A stretch of DNA of 64,000 nt, taken from JACCQS01 sp963766765. Its GTDB lineage: Bacteria; Actinomycetota; Actinomycetes; Mycobacteriales; Geodermatophilaceae. Under the pieces are notes generated by a model. That model was not told where the DNA came from, searched no databases, and saw only the letters and a list, made by a program, of their open reading frames with translations. The stretch is taken from positions 1 through 64,000 of the forward strand of contig CAVYBR010000004.1 in the NCBI GenBank assembly GCA_963766765.1, written 5' to 3'. Made by a program: the position numbers and the translations under genes. Positions 15,958 through 24,741 of this stretch are shown here, piece by piece (positions within the stretch are counted from its first letter, which is position 1; every line of letters starts with the position of its first letter).

Positions 15958-17646
15958 CTAGAACCGAGCCGGCTCGGTGTACCCGCCCCAAACGTCGCGC
16001 AGTGCATCGCAGATCTCCCCCAGTGTTGCCTCTGAACGTGCCGCATCGAGCATCGCCGGCACCATGTTCTCCTCGGTCCGACTCACGTCGACCAAGTGCG
16101 CCAGAGCCGCACGAACCTCTTCCTCGTTCCGCGCAGCACGCCGGGCGGCAAGTGTCCGGCATTGCTCGATCTCGACCTCATGGCTCACTCGCAGGATGTC
16201 GAGCTCGTCGTGATCACTCACCGAGGCGTTGTTTACATTAACCCCTACAACCTCGCGGTCACCTTTCTCGAGCTTGAGCTGGTAGTCAAACGCGGCTTCG
16301 GCGATCTCCCCGAGGAACCACCCCTCCTCGATCCCCCGCAGCAGACCGCTGGTCATCGTCGCGTCGGTACCCATGTCCTTGATCTGGGTGAAGATCGCCT
16401 CTGCCTGGCGTTCGAGTTCATCGGTCAGGGCCTCGACGTACCAGGATCCACCCAGCGGGTCGGCGACGTTGCCCACGCCGGTCTCTGCGGCGATCACCTG
16501 CTGGGTACGCAGCGCGATCTGAGCAGCCTTCTCGCTGGGCAGGGCCAGGACCTCGTCGAGGGCATTCGTGTGCAGCGAGTTCGTGCCGCCCAGAATGGCG
16601 GCCAGAGCCTCGACGGCGGTTCGCACGATGTTGTTGTCCGGCTGCTGGGCAGTCAACGACACGCCGGCGGTCTGGGTGTGGAACCGCAGCCACTGCGCCC
16701 GCTCTGTCTTGGCGCCGTACACGTCTCGCATCCAACGGGCCCAAATACGTCGCGCCGCACGGAATTTCGCGATCTCTTCGAAGAAGTCGATGTGGGCATC
16801 AAAGAAGAACGACAGCCCGGGTGCGAACGCCTCGATGTCCATCCCGCGAGACAGGCCCAGCTCGACGTAGCCGAATCCATCGGCCAACGTAAAGGCAAGC
16901 TCCTGCGCGGCGGTCGATCCGGCCTCGCGGATGTGATATCCGGAAACGGAGACCGGCTTGTAGGCGGGGATCCTGTCGTTGCAGAACTCCATCAGGTCGC
17001 CGATCAGGCGCAGGTGCGGCTCAGGTGGGAACAGCCACTCCTTCTGAGCGATGTACTCCTTGAAGATGTCCGTCTGCAACGTCCCGTCGAGAGTCGAGAT
17101 GTCGACGCCCTGCCGTTCGGCGGCGACGAGATACATGCAGAAGACCGGGACTGCCGGTCCGCTGATCGTCATGGACGTGGTGGTCTCCTCGAGCGGGATG
17201 TCGGCGAAGAGCGTTTCCATGTCCGCGGCCGAGTCGATCGCGACGCCGCAGTGCCCGACCTCGCCCAGCGATACCGGCTCGTCGGAATCGCGGCCCATCA
17301 GGGTCGGCATGTCGAAGGCCACTGACAGTCCGCCGCCGCCCTCGGCAAGGATCATCTTGTAGCGCTCGTTGGTCTGCTGGGCGTTGCCGAAGCCGGCGAA
17401 CTGGCGGATGGTCCAGGAGCGGCCCCGGTAACCGGTCGGGTAGAGACCGCGAGTGAACGGGAACTCCCCCGGCCAGCCGATCCGTTCGAAGCCTTCTGGC
17501 TCCTGGCCGGGTTCCGGGCCGTACACCGGTTCGACCTCCACTCCGGACAGGGTGCGGAAGTCGGCGTCGCGGACTCGTCCGGACTCGAGTGCGGCGGCAT
17601 AGCGCTGCTGCCAACGTGCGCGGCCGTCGGCCAGGGGTGCGGTCAT
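15958..17646 (-). CDS. icmA: isobutyryl-CoA mutase-type acyl-CoA mutase large subunit
   Basis: B12-dependent mutase large subunit without its own cobalamin domain, 562 residues, close in length to Streptomyces IcmA (about 566). Two positions that in methylmalonyl-CoA mutase bind the substrate carboxylate are changed: F83 in RQFAGF replaces Tyr89, and Q201, 37 residues before H238 of GYH, replaces Arg207. These Phe/Gln changes mark isobutyryl-CoA/butyryl-CoA mutases. A separate B12-binding small subunit (icmB) is required and is not in this window. It is the last gene of a minus-strand operon (thiolase, meaB, FAD protein, marR, icmA), with palindromic operators just upstream. Confidence 0.92.
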   Translation of the reverse strand: MTAPLADGRARWQQRYAAALESGRVRDADFRTLSGVEVEPVYGPEPGQEPEGFERIGWPGEFPFTRGLYPTGYRGRSWTIRQFAGFGNAQQTNERYKMILAEGGGGLSVAFDMPTLMGRDSDEPVSLGEVGHCGVAIDSAADMETLFADIPLEETTTSMTISGPAVPVFCMYLVAAERQGVDISTLDGTLQTDIFKEYIAQKEWLFPPEPHLRLIGDLMEFCNDRIPAYKPVSVSGYHIREAGSTAAQELAFTLADGFGYVELGLSRGMDIEAFAPGLSFFFDAHIDFFEEIAKFRAARRIWARWMRDVYGAKTERAQWLRFHTQTAGVSLTAQQPDNNIVRTAVEALAAILGGTNSLHTNALDEVLALPSEKAAQIALRTQQVIAAETGVGNVADPLGGSWYVEALTDELERQAEAIFTQIKDMGTDATMTSGLLRGIEEGWFLGEIAEAAFDYQLKLEKGDREVVGVNVNNASVSDHDELDILRVSHEVEIEQCRTLAARRAARNEEEVRAALAHLVDVSRTEENMVPAMLDAARSEATLGEICDALRDVWGGYTEPARF

Positions 17647-17653
17647 ACTCTAA

Positions 17654-17671
17654 TAGTAGGACGTCCTACTA
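17654..17671. promoter_or_regulatory. perfect 18-bp palindromic operator before icmA
   Basis: TAGTAGGAC followed directly by its reverse complement GTCCTACTA, 8 nt upstream of the icmA start codon and between marR and icmA. A perfect palindrome of this length next to a marR gene is the expected MarR operator. Binding by the neighbouring regulator is inferred. Confidence 0.8.
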
Positions 17672-17679
17672 AATACACA

Positions 17680-17697
17680 AGCTAGGACGACCTACTA
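17680..17697. promoter_or_regulatory. second, imperfect copy of the MarR-type operator
   Basis: It matches the adjacent perfect palindrome at 14 of 18 positions (TAGGACGACCTACTA is the conserved part), displaced by 26 bp. The pair fills most of the 52-nt marR-icmA gap and suggests cooperative repressor binding. Confidence 0.65.
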
Positions 17698-17698
17698 A

Positions 17699-18244
17699 TT
17701 ACGTGATGTCGGTCCGCGTGCCGCTGATCGCCGGGTCGGCCTCTGCAACGTCGCCGGCTGCGTAGCGGACGTCGCGGAGCGTCTCGTAGAGCTCGTCGAG
17801 ACGCTCAGCACTGATATTTGCCAGCCCGAAGTCGACCCGCATCAGATCCGCAGTTGCGCGTTCGACGATGGCCCTACCGCTATCCGTGATCGAGGCCAGA
17901 ACCCCCCGGCCGTCGGCAGGGTTGGGCAGGCGCTCGACGAGACCGGCCGCAGCCAACCGCTCGATGGTGTTCGTCACGCTGGTCGGATGCACCATGAGCC
18001 GGCTACCGATCACTTTGAGGGGCAGCGTTCCGGTTCGTGAGAAGCGAAGGAGCACCAGTGCCTCGTAGCGAGCGAACGTCAGTTCGTACGGTCGCAGTGC
18101 CTCGTCAAACCGCGCCAGCAGGATCTGTTGGGCGCGAAAGATCGAAGTCGCGGCTCGCATCGCGGCCGCTGGGCCCCAGGTGCGCACCCAGTTCTCCCCG
18201 GCCCGTTCGATCGGGTCGAACGGAAGTCTGAGTTCGCGAGGCAT
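17699..18244 (-). CDS. MarR family transcriptional regulator
   Basis: A 181-residue winged-helix regulator. The helix-turn-helix and wing are seen in LTFARYEALVLLRFS, SRLMVHPTSVTNTIERLAAAGLVERLPNPADGRG, with flanking helices for dimerisation. The gene lies 52 nt upstream of icmA and 12 nt downstream of the FAD-protein gene in the same direction. The intergenic gap to icmA holds a perfect and an imperfect copy of one palindrome, so it probably regulates icmA. The effector may be an acyl-CoA, given the operon, but nothing in the sequence shows it. Confidence 0.92.
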   Translation of the reverse strand: MPRELRLPFDPIERAGENWVRTWGPAAAMRAATSIFRAQQILLARFDEALRPYELTFARYEALVLLRFSRTGTLPLKVIGSRLMVHPTSVTNTIERLAAAGLVERLPNPADGRGVLASITDSGRAIVERATADLMRVDFGLANISAERLDELYETLRDVRYAAGDVAEADPAISGTRTDIT

Positions 18245-18256
18245 GGTGGGCGAAGG

Positions 18257-19746
18257 CTACGCGCCCCGCTGGGTCGTGGGCAGACGGCGCAGGGAGGGCG
18301 CCTTGCGGATGCCGAACCGCTGCCTCAGCGCGAGCCGCGCGGCGTGCTCTCCGCACATGCCGTGGACGGCCGGCCCCGGTGGCGTGGCTGAGGAGCAGAG
18401 GTACACGCCCTCGACGGGAGTTCGATAGGTCGACCACCGCGGCACCGGTCGGGCCAACATCTGAAACAGCGAGGTCGCCCAGCGCTGATGTCACCGCCGA
18501 CGTAATTGGGGTCGTAGTCGCTCATCTGCGCGGCGGTCATCACATGCCGGCCGACAATCAGGTCGCGGAATCCCGGCGCCACCGTCTCGAGCTGATCCTC
18601 GATCACCGTGCTCATGTCGACTGTTGACCTCGACGGCACGTGGCAGTAGGCCCACAGAACATGCCGGCCGGCTGGCGCTCGACTGGGATCGGGCACGGTC
18701 GGCTGGACGGTGAGAACGTAGGGCGCCTCGGAATGGCGGCCCGCGGCCACATCCGCCTCCGCGCGGGAGATCTGCTCGAATGTGCCACCGACGTGAACGG
18801 TTCCAGCCCGGCGGATTTCGGGATTGGTCCACGGCATCGGCCCGGACAACGCCAAGTCCAACTTGCAGACGCCCGGCCCATACCGGAAGCGGCGCATCGC
18901 TTTTCGGTATCCGCCGGGCAGGTCCTCGGGGCCGACCATGCGAAGGAAGCTCGCCGGCGACACATCGAGCAATGTGGCGCGGGTCTGCGGCAGCTCGGCC
19001 AGGCTCCCGACCTCATGTCCGGTCATGACTTCACCACCGGCAGCTCGCAGGGCCGCGACCATCGCGTCGCTGAGTGCCTGGGAGCCGCCTGCGACCACCG
19101 GCCAGCCGACCGCGTGGCTCAGCAGGGCGAGCACCAAGCCGAGTCCGCCGGTCACCGGGCGGTCCAGGCGCAGCATGCTGTGGGCCGCGCACCCGGCCAG
19201 CAGCGCCCTGGCCTCCTCACCGCTGAAGCGCCCGGCTAGGCCCTCGGCGCTGCGCATTGCGTACCTGCTGAAGTGCAGCACCGCCGGGATTCCGGACGTC
19301 GGCGGGCGGCGGAATGTCCCCAAGAGCGTCGAGAGCAAGCGCGGCGCATCGGCTACGAGTGGTGCCAGCATCCGCTCGTAGGCTGGGCCGTCGGACCCGA
19401 GTGATGCAGCAGTTGTGCTGAGGTCACGGTGCACCAGGACCGCGCGGCCGTCGGACAACGGGTGGGCATAGGGCAGATCCGGCTGCAGGAGCTCGACTCC
19501 GTGCGCAGCAAGGTCGAACTCCCTGAAGAACGGCGAGATCGCGACCATCGGGTGCGCCGTGGAGCAGACATCGTGGGCGAACCCGGGCGCCGTCAGCGCC
19601 GCCGTGCGCGTACCGCCACCCCAGGTCTCGGCCCGTTCATAGACGCGCACCGAGAGACCGGCAGCTGCCATGCGGAGAGCCGCGGCGAGCCCATTGGGGC
19701 CGGCACCGACCACAACCGCGTCGAGATCGCCGCTGCGCAGGCTCAT
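18257..19746 (-). CDS. phytoene-dehydrogenase-like FAD oxidoreductase (one-base frameshift)
   Basis: FAD-dependent NAD(P)/FAD oxidoreductase of the phytoene desaturase/CrtI-like superfamily. It starts MSLRSGDLDAVVVGAGPNGLAAA, with the dinucleotide motif at residues 12-21. The ATG overlaps the meaB stop as ATGA. The frame breaks at about 18478-18480: after NYVGGDISAG the sequence continues correctly only in the next frame (SLFQMLARPVPRW to STPPGP-type FAD-contact motif SATPPGPAVHGMCGEHAARLA) and stops at 18257. One G is missing from a G run. Without correction the protein ends in unrelated sequence. Substrate unknown; the operon position suggests acyl-CoA or lipid metabolism. Confidence 0.8.
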
Positions 19747-20747
19747 AGCTCTTCGATCACGGCGTCCGCAGCGGCGTACGGGTCGAGCTCGCCGGCAACC
19801 ACCCGCGCGGCGAGCGTGCTCAAGGCAGCCGAGCCATGGACGTCGCCCATCCGGGCACGCAACGCTGCTACGGCAATCGCCTCGATCTCGCCGGCGGCTC
19901 GTTCTTTCTGTCGTCGGGCCCGCTCCCCCGACGTGTCCAGCCACGCACGGTGCTTGTCGAGGGCCGCGACGACCTCAGCCACCCCTTCACCCTTGGTGGC
20001 GACCGTAGTCAGGATCGGCGGGCGCCAGGCACCCGCCACCGAGTGCCGCCCACCCAAGGAGAGCATGTAGCGCAGGTCGCGAACGGTCTGCTGCGCCCCG
20101 TCGCGATCTGCCTTGTTCACCACGTACAGGTCGGCGACCTCGAGGATCCCGGCCTTCGCCGCCTGGATGCCATCACCCATGCCGGGAGCGAGCAGCACCA
20201 TCGTGGAGTCTGCGAGCTGGGCGATCTCGACCTCGGCCTGCCCCACACCGACGGTCTCGATGAGCACCACGTCGCAACCCGCGCCGTCGAGGACGCGCAA
20301 CGCCTGCGGTGTCGCCCAGGCCAGTCCGCCGAGTTGGCCGCGGGAGGCCATCGAACGGATGAAGACATCGGGGTCCAGGGCGTGATCCTGCATCCGGACC
20401 CGATCTCCGAGCAGCGCACCGCCGGAGAACGGCGACGAAGGATCCACGGCCAGCACGCCCACCCGTTTGCCGGCGGCCCGGAACGCCGTCACCAGCGCCG
20501 TCGTCGTCGTGGACTTCCCCACGCCGGGCGGCCCGGTCAGTCCGATGATCTGCGCATGCCCCACATGCGGGACCAGGGCAGCGGAGACCTCCCGCAGCTT
20601 GGGACTGCCGTCCTCCACCAACGAGATCAATCGCGCGACGGCGCGGGCCTGGCCGTCGCGCGCGCGGGCCACCAGGTCACCGACGTCGGGGTCGCGCCGA
20701 TCTGAGCGTCGTCCCCGGTAGGTGGCTTGAGTCTGTTCGGCGGTCAC
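19743..20747 (-). CDS. meaB: methylmalonyl-CoA mutase-associated GTPase MeaB
   Basis: G3E-type P-loop GTPase that gates cofactor loading and protects B12-dependent acyl-CoA mutases. From GTG 20747 it has 334 residues, with the P-loop GPPGVGKST at 72-80, switch region VDPSSPFSGGALLGDRVRM, ETVGVGQ and the base-specificity motif NKAD. The GTG overlaps the thiolase stop (GTGA) and the stop overlaps the next ATG (ATGA), so the genes are translationally coupled. Likely clients are IcmA, encoded downstream, and the ethylmalonyl-CoA mutase at 43210. Confidence 0.95.
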   Translation of the reverse strand: MTAEQTQATYRGRRSDRRDPDVGDLVARARDGQARAVARLISLVEDGSPKLREVSAALVPHVGHAQIIGLTGPPGVGKSTTTTALVTAFRAAGKRVGVLAVDPSSPFSGGALLGDRVRMQDHALDPDVFIRSMASRGQLGGLAWATPQALRVLDGAGCDVVLIETVGVGQAEVEIAQLADSTMVLLAPGMGDGIQAAKAGILEVADLYVVNKADRDGAQQTVRDLRYMLSLGGRHSVAGAWRPPILTTVATKGEGVAEVVAALDKHRAWLDTSGERARRQKERAAGEIEAIAVAALRARMGDVHGSAALSTLAARVVAGELDPYAAADAVIEEL

Positions 20748-21934
20748 CCGCGGGTCGGAACCTTGACGATCAGGGCATCGCCCTGACCGCCGCCACCGCA
20801 CAGTCCTGCCGCGCCGACTCCACCGCCGCGCGGCCCAGTTCGAGTGCGAGATGCAGCACCAGGCGTGCCCCGCTCATCCCTATCGGGTGACCGAGCGCAA
20901 TCGCGCCCCCGTTGACATTGACCTTTGCCTCGTCGACGTCGAGGCTTGCGGGTGGAAACGATCCCGACAGCGGCGAAGGCCTCGTTGATCTCGATGAGAT
21001 CGAGATCAGCGGGCTCGATGCCCTCTTTGACACACGCCGCCCTGATCGCGTTCGGGGGCTGCTCGTGCAGTGAGGTGTCCGGACCGGCGACCACGCCATG
21101 GGCGCCGATCTCGGCGATCGGAGTCAGTCCCAGTTCGGCCGCCTTGGCAGCTGACATCACCACGACCGCGCAGGCGCCGTCAGAGATCTGCGAGGCCGAA
21201 CCCGCGGTGATCGAGCCCTCCTTGGCGAAGGCGGGGCGCAGCCTGGAGAGGCTCTCGGTCGTCGTGTCGGCCCGGATGCCTTCGTCCGCGGTGATCTCGA
21301 TCGGGTCCCCTTTGCGCTGGGGCACGGTCACGGCGACGATCTCGTCATCGAAGAGGCCGTTCTTGGCCGCCAAGGCCGCCTTCTGATGACTGGCTGCCGC
21401 GAAGGCATCCTGCTCCTCGCGGGTCACGTCGTAGCGCTCGTTATAGGACTCGGTCGATGCCCCCATCGCTACCTGGTCGAAGGCGCAGAACAACCCGTCG
21501 TAGGACATCGAGTCGACCAGCGTCGCGTCGCCGAACTTCGTACCTTCGCGGGACTTCGGCAGCAGGTGCGGCGCGTTGGTCATCGACTCCATGCCGCCGG
21601 CAACGACGATTTCGAACTCTCCGGCGCGGATCAGTTGGTCGGCCAGTGCGATGGCGTCGAGCCCGGACAAGCACACCTTGTTGACGGTCAGCGCGGGGAT
21701 CGTCATCGGGATGCCGGCCTTGATCGCGGCCTGGCGGGCGGTGATCTGTCCGGCACCGGCTTGCAGGACCTGGCCCATGATCACGTACTGGACCTGCTCG
21801 CCGGAGATCCCCGCTCGCTCGAGGGCGCCTTTGATCGCGACCCCGCCCAGGTCGGCGCCCGAGAAACCCTTCAACGAGCCGAGCAGGCGACCCATCGGGG
21901 TACGGGCGCCTCCGACGATGACCGAACCCGACAT
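20744..21934 (-). CDS. acetyl-CoA C-acetyltransferase, with two compensating frameshifts
   Basis: Thiolase joining two acetyl-CoA into acetoacetyl-CoA, the entry to the ethylmalonyl-CoA route. ATG 21934 has GGGAGGA 7 nt upstream. The nucleophile is C88 in NKVCLSG, NEAFA is present, and the C-terminal GLCGGGGQGDA carries the second Cys. Between about 20943 and 20838 the open frame gives nonsense, whereas the next frame reads LDVDEAKVNVNGGAIALGHPIG, the essential His motif. So there is one extra base near 20943 and one missing near 20838, probably errors. The corrected length is about 396 residues. First gene of the operon and divergent from the epimerase gene. Confidence 0.9.
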   Translation of the reverse strand: MSGSVIVGGARTPMGRLLGSLKGFSGADLGGVAIKGALERAGISGEQVQYVIMGQVLQAGAGQITARQAAIKAGIPMTIPALTVNKVCLSGLDAIALADQLIRAGEFEIVVAGGMESMTNAPHLLPKSREGTKFGDATLVDSMSYDGLFCAFDQVAMGASTESYNERYDVTREEQDAFAAASHQKAALAAKNGLFDDEIVAVTVPQRKGDPIEITADEGIRADTTTESLSRLRPAFAKEGSITAGSASQISDGACAVVVMSAAKAAELGLTPIAEIGAHGVVAGPDTSLHEQPPNAIRAACVKEGIEPADLDLIEINEAFAAVGIVSTRKPRRRRGKGQCQRGRDCARSPDRDERGTPGAASRTRTGPRGGGVGAAGLCGGGGQGDALIVKVPTRG

Positions 21935-22047
21935 GAGCAGTCCTCCCGAACGATCGCAGGCTGAGGCCGGCAAGACACGGCCAGGATTGAGCACCGCCCA
22001 GTCTACCGATGCCGCCCGAGGCAGGGCGGCCGTGGACAATCGAATCC
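21935..22047. promoter_or_regulatory. divergent promoter region between thiolase operon and epimerase
   Basis: 113 bp separate the thiolase start and the epimerase start, which face away from each other. A clear RBS serves the thiolase. No Shine-Dalgarno is visible before the epimerase GTG, which may be read from a short or absent leader. I see no convincing operator palindrome. Confidence 0.45.
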
Positions 22048-22470
22048 GTGTTCACCCACCTCGACCACGTCGGCATCGCCGTTCCGGATCTCGACGCGGC
22101 TCTGGAGTTCTATGCCCAGACCTTCGATCTGCACTCCGTGCATGAGGAGATCAATGAGGAGCAGGGTGTCCGCGAGGCCATGTTGGCCGTCGGTGACTCC
22201 GGCAGCTGCATCCAACTTCTTGCCCCGTTGACCCCGGATTCGGTGCTGGCCAAGTTTCTCGACAAGTCCGGACCAGGAATTCAGCAAGTGGCCTACCGGG
22301 TCACGGATATCGACGCAGTCTGCGCGACGTTGCGCGAACGCGGACTGCGGCTGATCTACGACTCGCCACGGCGCGGAACCGCCGATTCCCGAGTGAACTT
22401 CGTCCATCCCAAGGACACTGGCGGCGTTCTGATCGAACTCGTCGAACCTGCCGCGGCCGATCCAGCCTGA
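22048..22470 (+). CDS. mce: methylmalonyl-CoA/ethylmalonyl-CoA epimerase
   Basis: VOC-fold epimerase interconverting the 2R and 2S forms of methylmalonyl-CoA, and in ethylmalonyl-CoA organisms also ethylmalonyl-CoA. GTG 22048 gives 140 residues beginning FTHLDHVGIAV, the usual family start with a metal His; the other ligands are in GIQQVAYRV and VLIELVEP. An upstream in-frame ATG at 22009 adds 13 atypical residues and is rejected. The gene is divergent from the thiolase/meaB/icmA operon and probably co-regulated with it. It connects Ccr product to Ecm substrate. Confidence 0.93.
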   Translation: MFTHLDHVGIAVPDLDAALEFYAQTFDLHSVHEEINEEQGVREAMLAVGDSGSCIQLLAPLTPDSVLAKFLDKSGPGIQQVAYRVTDIDAVCATLRERGLRLIYDSPRRGTADSRVNFVHPKDTGGVLIELVEPAAADPA

Positions 22471-22543
22471 CCCGACTCAGCGGCGTCCTGCGGCGTTGAG
22501 GGAGTAGTTCTGCGCTTCTCGCCGGCTGCGTACTGTCGGACGG

Positions 22544-23218
22544 GTGCCGCGACCGCTCCACGAGCTGATCGACCCGGGATGGGCGGCCGGCCTTGCGCCG
22601 GTTGCCGACGTCGTCACCGAGATGGGCGCCTTCCTGCGGTCCGAGATCGCCGCCGGACGGTCGTATCTGCCGGCTGGAAATTTCATTCTGCGCGCGTTCG
22701 AACGTCCCCTGGCCGACGTACGAGTGCTGATCGTTGGGCAGGATCCGTACCCGACTCCTGGGCATGCGGTGGGGTTGTCCTTCTCCGTCGCCCCGGACGT
22801 ACGCCCGATCCCCCGCAGTCTGCACAACATCTACCGCGAACTGTCGGCCGACCTCGGCGTCGAGCCGCCGCCGCATGGGGACCTCTCAGCGTGGGCCGAC
22901 CGCGGGATCCTGCTGCTCAACAGATGCCTCACGGTGCAACCTGGCAACTCCGGCGCGCATCGCGGCAAGGGTTGGGAAAAGGTCACTGACCGAGCTATCG
23001 ACGTCCTGGTTCAGCGCAATGCCCCACTGGTGGCGATCCTGTGGGGAAAGGACGCCCAGACCCTGCGGCCGCGGCTGGGGTCGGTGCCGGTCGTGGCCAG
23101 CGTCCACCCCAGCCCGATGTCGGCGGACCGGGGCTTCCTCGGATCCCGGCCGTTCAGTCGGGTCAACGACCTGCTGGGTCAGCAGGGGTGCGCCCCCATC
23201 GACTGGAGTCTCACGTGA
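22544..23218 (+). CDS. ung: uracil-DNA glycosylase
   Basis: Family 1 UDG that removes uracil from DNA. The catalytic water-activating motif GQDPYPTPGHAVGLSFS is near residue 65, and the DNA-intercalation loop VHPSPMSADRGF is near 190. Its 224 residues match the family. GTG start. Its TGA overlaps the GTG of the next gene (GTGA at 23215), implying translational coupling with the SDR protein. Confidence 0.97.
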   Translation: MPRPLHELIDPGWAAGLAPVADVVTEMGAFLRSEIAAGRSYLPAGNFILRAFERPLADVRVLIVGQDPYPTPGHAVGLSFSVAPDVRPIPRSLHNIYRELSADLGVEPPPHGDLSAWADRGILLLNRCLTVQPGNSGAHRGKGWEKVTDRAIDVLVQRNAPLVAILWGKDAQTLRPRLGSVPVVASVHPSPMSADRGFLGSRPFSRVNDLLGQQGCAPIDWSLT

Positions 23219-24738
23219 CGGGCGCGCCGCGTACGGCATTGGTCACCGGCGCCAGCGGTTACGTCGGCGGTCGGCTCGTACCGGAACTGCTGGCCGCTGG
23301 GTGGTCGGTAAGGGCCATGGCCCGCAAGGCTTCCCGGCTCCGCGACTATCCCTGGGCCGCCGACGTCGACATCGTCGAGGCGGACGTTCTCGACAGCGAC
23401 AGCCTGGGCAGCGCACTTCAGGACGTCGACGTTGCCTACTACCTGGTGCACGCGATCGGTTCCGGATCCGACTTCGAGGCAACCGACCGGCGCGCAGCAG
23501 AGAACTTCGCAGCCGCCGCCCGGGATGCTGGTGTGCGCCGGATCGTCTACCTTGGCGGGCTCACGCCAGAGGGCGAGGAACTGTCGCCGCACCTGCGCAG
23601 CCGCGAAGAGGTCGGAAAGATCCTGCTGGACAGCGGAGTTCCGACAGCAGTGCTCCGAGCGGCAGTCGTCTTGGGCAGCGGGAGCGCTAGCTTCGAGATG
23701 CTGCGCCATTTGACCGAGCGCCTGCCGGTCATGGTCACGCCGAAGTGGGTCGATGTGCAGATCCAGCCGATCGCCATCCGTGACGTCCTGCGCTATCTCG
23801 TCGGCGTGGCCGACCTTCCGCCAGAGGTCAACCGGAGCTTCGACATCGGCGGCGCGGACGTGGTGACCTATCGGGACATGATGCAGGGGTACGCGCGGGT
23901 CGCCGGGCTGCCCAAGCGCCGGATCGTCGGGGTCCCGGTGCTGACCCCGACGCTGTCATCGCTCTGGGTGGGGCTGGTGACGCCCGTTCCCGGCAGCCTT
24001 GCCCGGCCACTGGTGGCGAGTCTGCGTAACACGGTTGTGGCTCGTGAACACGACATCGCTCAGTTCGTGCCGGATCCGGCCGAGGGGTTGCTCGGGTTCG
24101 AGGAAGCGATCCGACGAGCGCTCGCTCGGATCCGGGACGCCGATGTGGCAACCCATTGGTCCAACGCGTCGGTGGCCGGGGCATCCAGCGATCCCATGCC
24201 GACCGACCCGGAGTGGGCTCGCGGTGATCTTTACGTGGATGACCGCAGCACCGTGGTCGATGCCGCACCTGCTGCCCTGTGGGAGGTCATCGAGGGGATT
24301 GGTGGGAAGGCCGGCTGGTACTCGTGGAAATTGGCCTGGCGGGTCCGGGGTGTGCTGGACCGACTGTGGGGTGGGCCGGGCCTGCGCCGCGGCCGCCGAA
24401 GTCCCTTTGACCTGCAGATCGGCGACGTCGTCGACTGGTGGCGGGTCGAGGAGATCGTGGACGGTGAACTGCTCCGGCTGCGGGCCGAGATGCGACTGCC
24501 CGGCCGCGCGTGGCTCGATCTGGGGATCGAGACCGACGATCGTGGCCGAACCGTCTACCGACAGCGCGCGATCTACGCTCCGCGCGGACTACTGGGGCGG
24601 GCGTACTGGTGGGCGGTGTGGCCATTCCACGGATTCGTCTTCGGTGGGATGCAGCGCAACGTCGCCGCCCGCGCGGAGCAGGTATCGCGGTCCGGCAGCG
24701 CCCCGAAGTGGAAGCCTTCGGGCGCACCTCGCGCGTGA
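23215..24738 (+). CDS. SDR-family NAD(P)-binding protein with DUF2867 domain
   Basis: 507-residue protein. An atypical short-chain dehydrogenase Rossmann domain with VTGASGYVGGRLVPELLAAG at the N-terminus and VYLGGLTPEGEELSPHLRSR mid-domain covers about 1-300. A C-terminal DUF2867-like START-type domain (WYSWKLAWRVRGVLDRL, IGDVVDWWRVEEI, FGGMQRNVAARAEQ) covers about 330-500. The start codon overlaps ung. Members are widespread in actinobacteria; a lipid or quinone ligand has been suggested for the fold, but the reaction is unknown. It converges with the LLM oxidoreductase gene, with a 3-nt gap. Confidence 0.88.
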   Translation: MTGAPRTALVTGASGYVGGRLVPELLAAGWSVRAMARKASRLRDYPWAADVDIVEADVLDSDSLGSALQDVDVAYYLVHAIGSGSDFEATDRRAAENFAAAARDAGVRRIVYLGGLTPEGEELSPHLRSREEVGKILLDSGVPTAVLRAAVVLGSGSASFEMLRHLTERLPVMVTPKWVDVQIQPIAIRDVLRYLVGVADLPPEVNRSFDIGGADVVTYRDMMQGYARVAGLPKRRIVGVPVLTPTLSSLWVGLVTPVPGSLARPLVASLRNTVVAREHDIAQFVPDPAEGLLGFEEAIRRALARIRDADVATHWSNASVAGASSDPMPTDPEWARGDLYVDDRSTVVDAAPAALWEVIEGIGGKAGWYSWKLAWRVRGVLDRLWGGPGLRRGRRSPFDLQIGDVVDWWRVEEIVDGELLRLRAEMRLPGRAWLDLGIETDDRGRTVYRQRAIYAPRGLLGRAYWWAVWPFHGFVFGGMQRNVAARAEQVSRSGSAPKWKPSGAPRA

Positions 24739-24741
24739 CGG

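Noticed and set aside
23041..23214. Upstream extension of the SDR/DUF2867 frame
   Set aside because: It overlaps ung; GTG 23215 overlapping the ung stop begins directly at the Rossmann strand.
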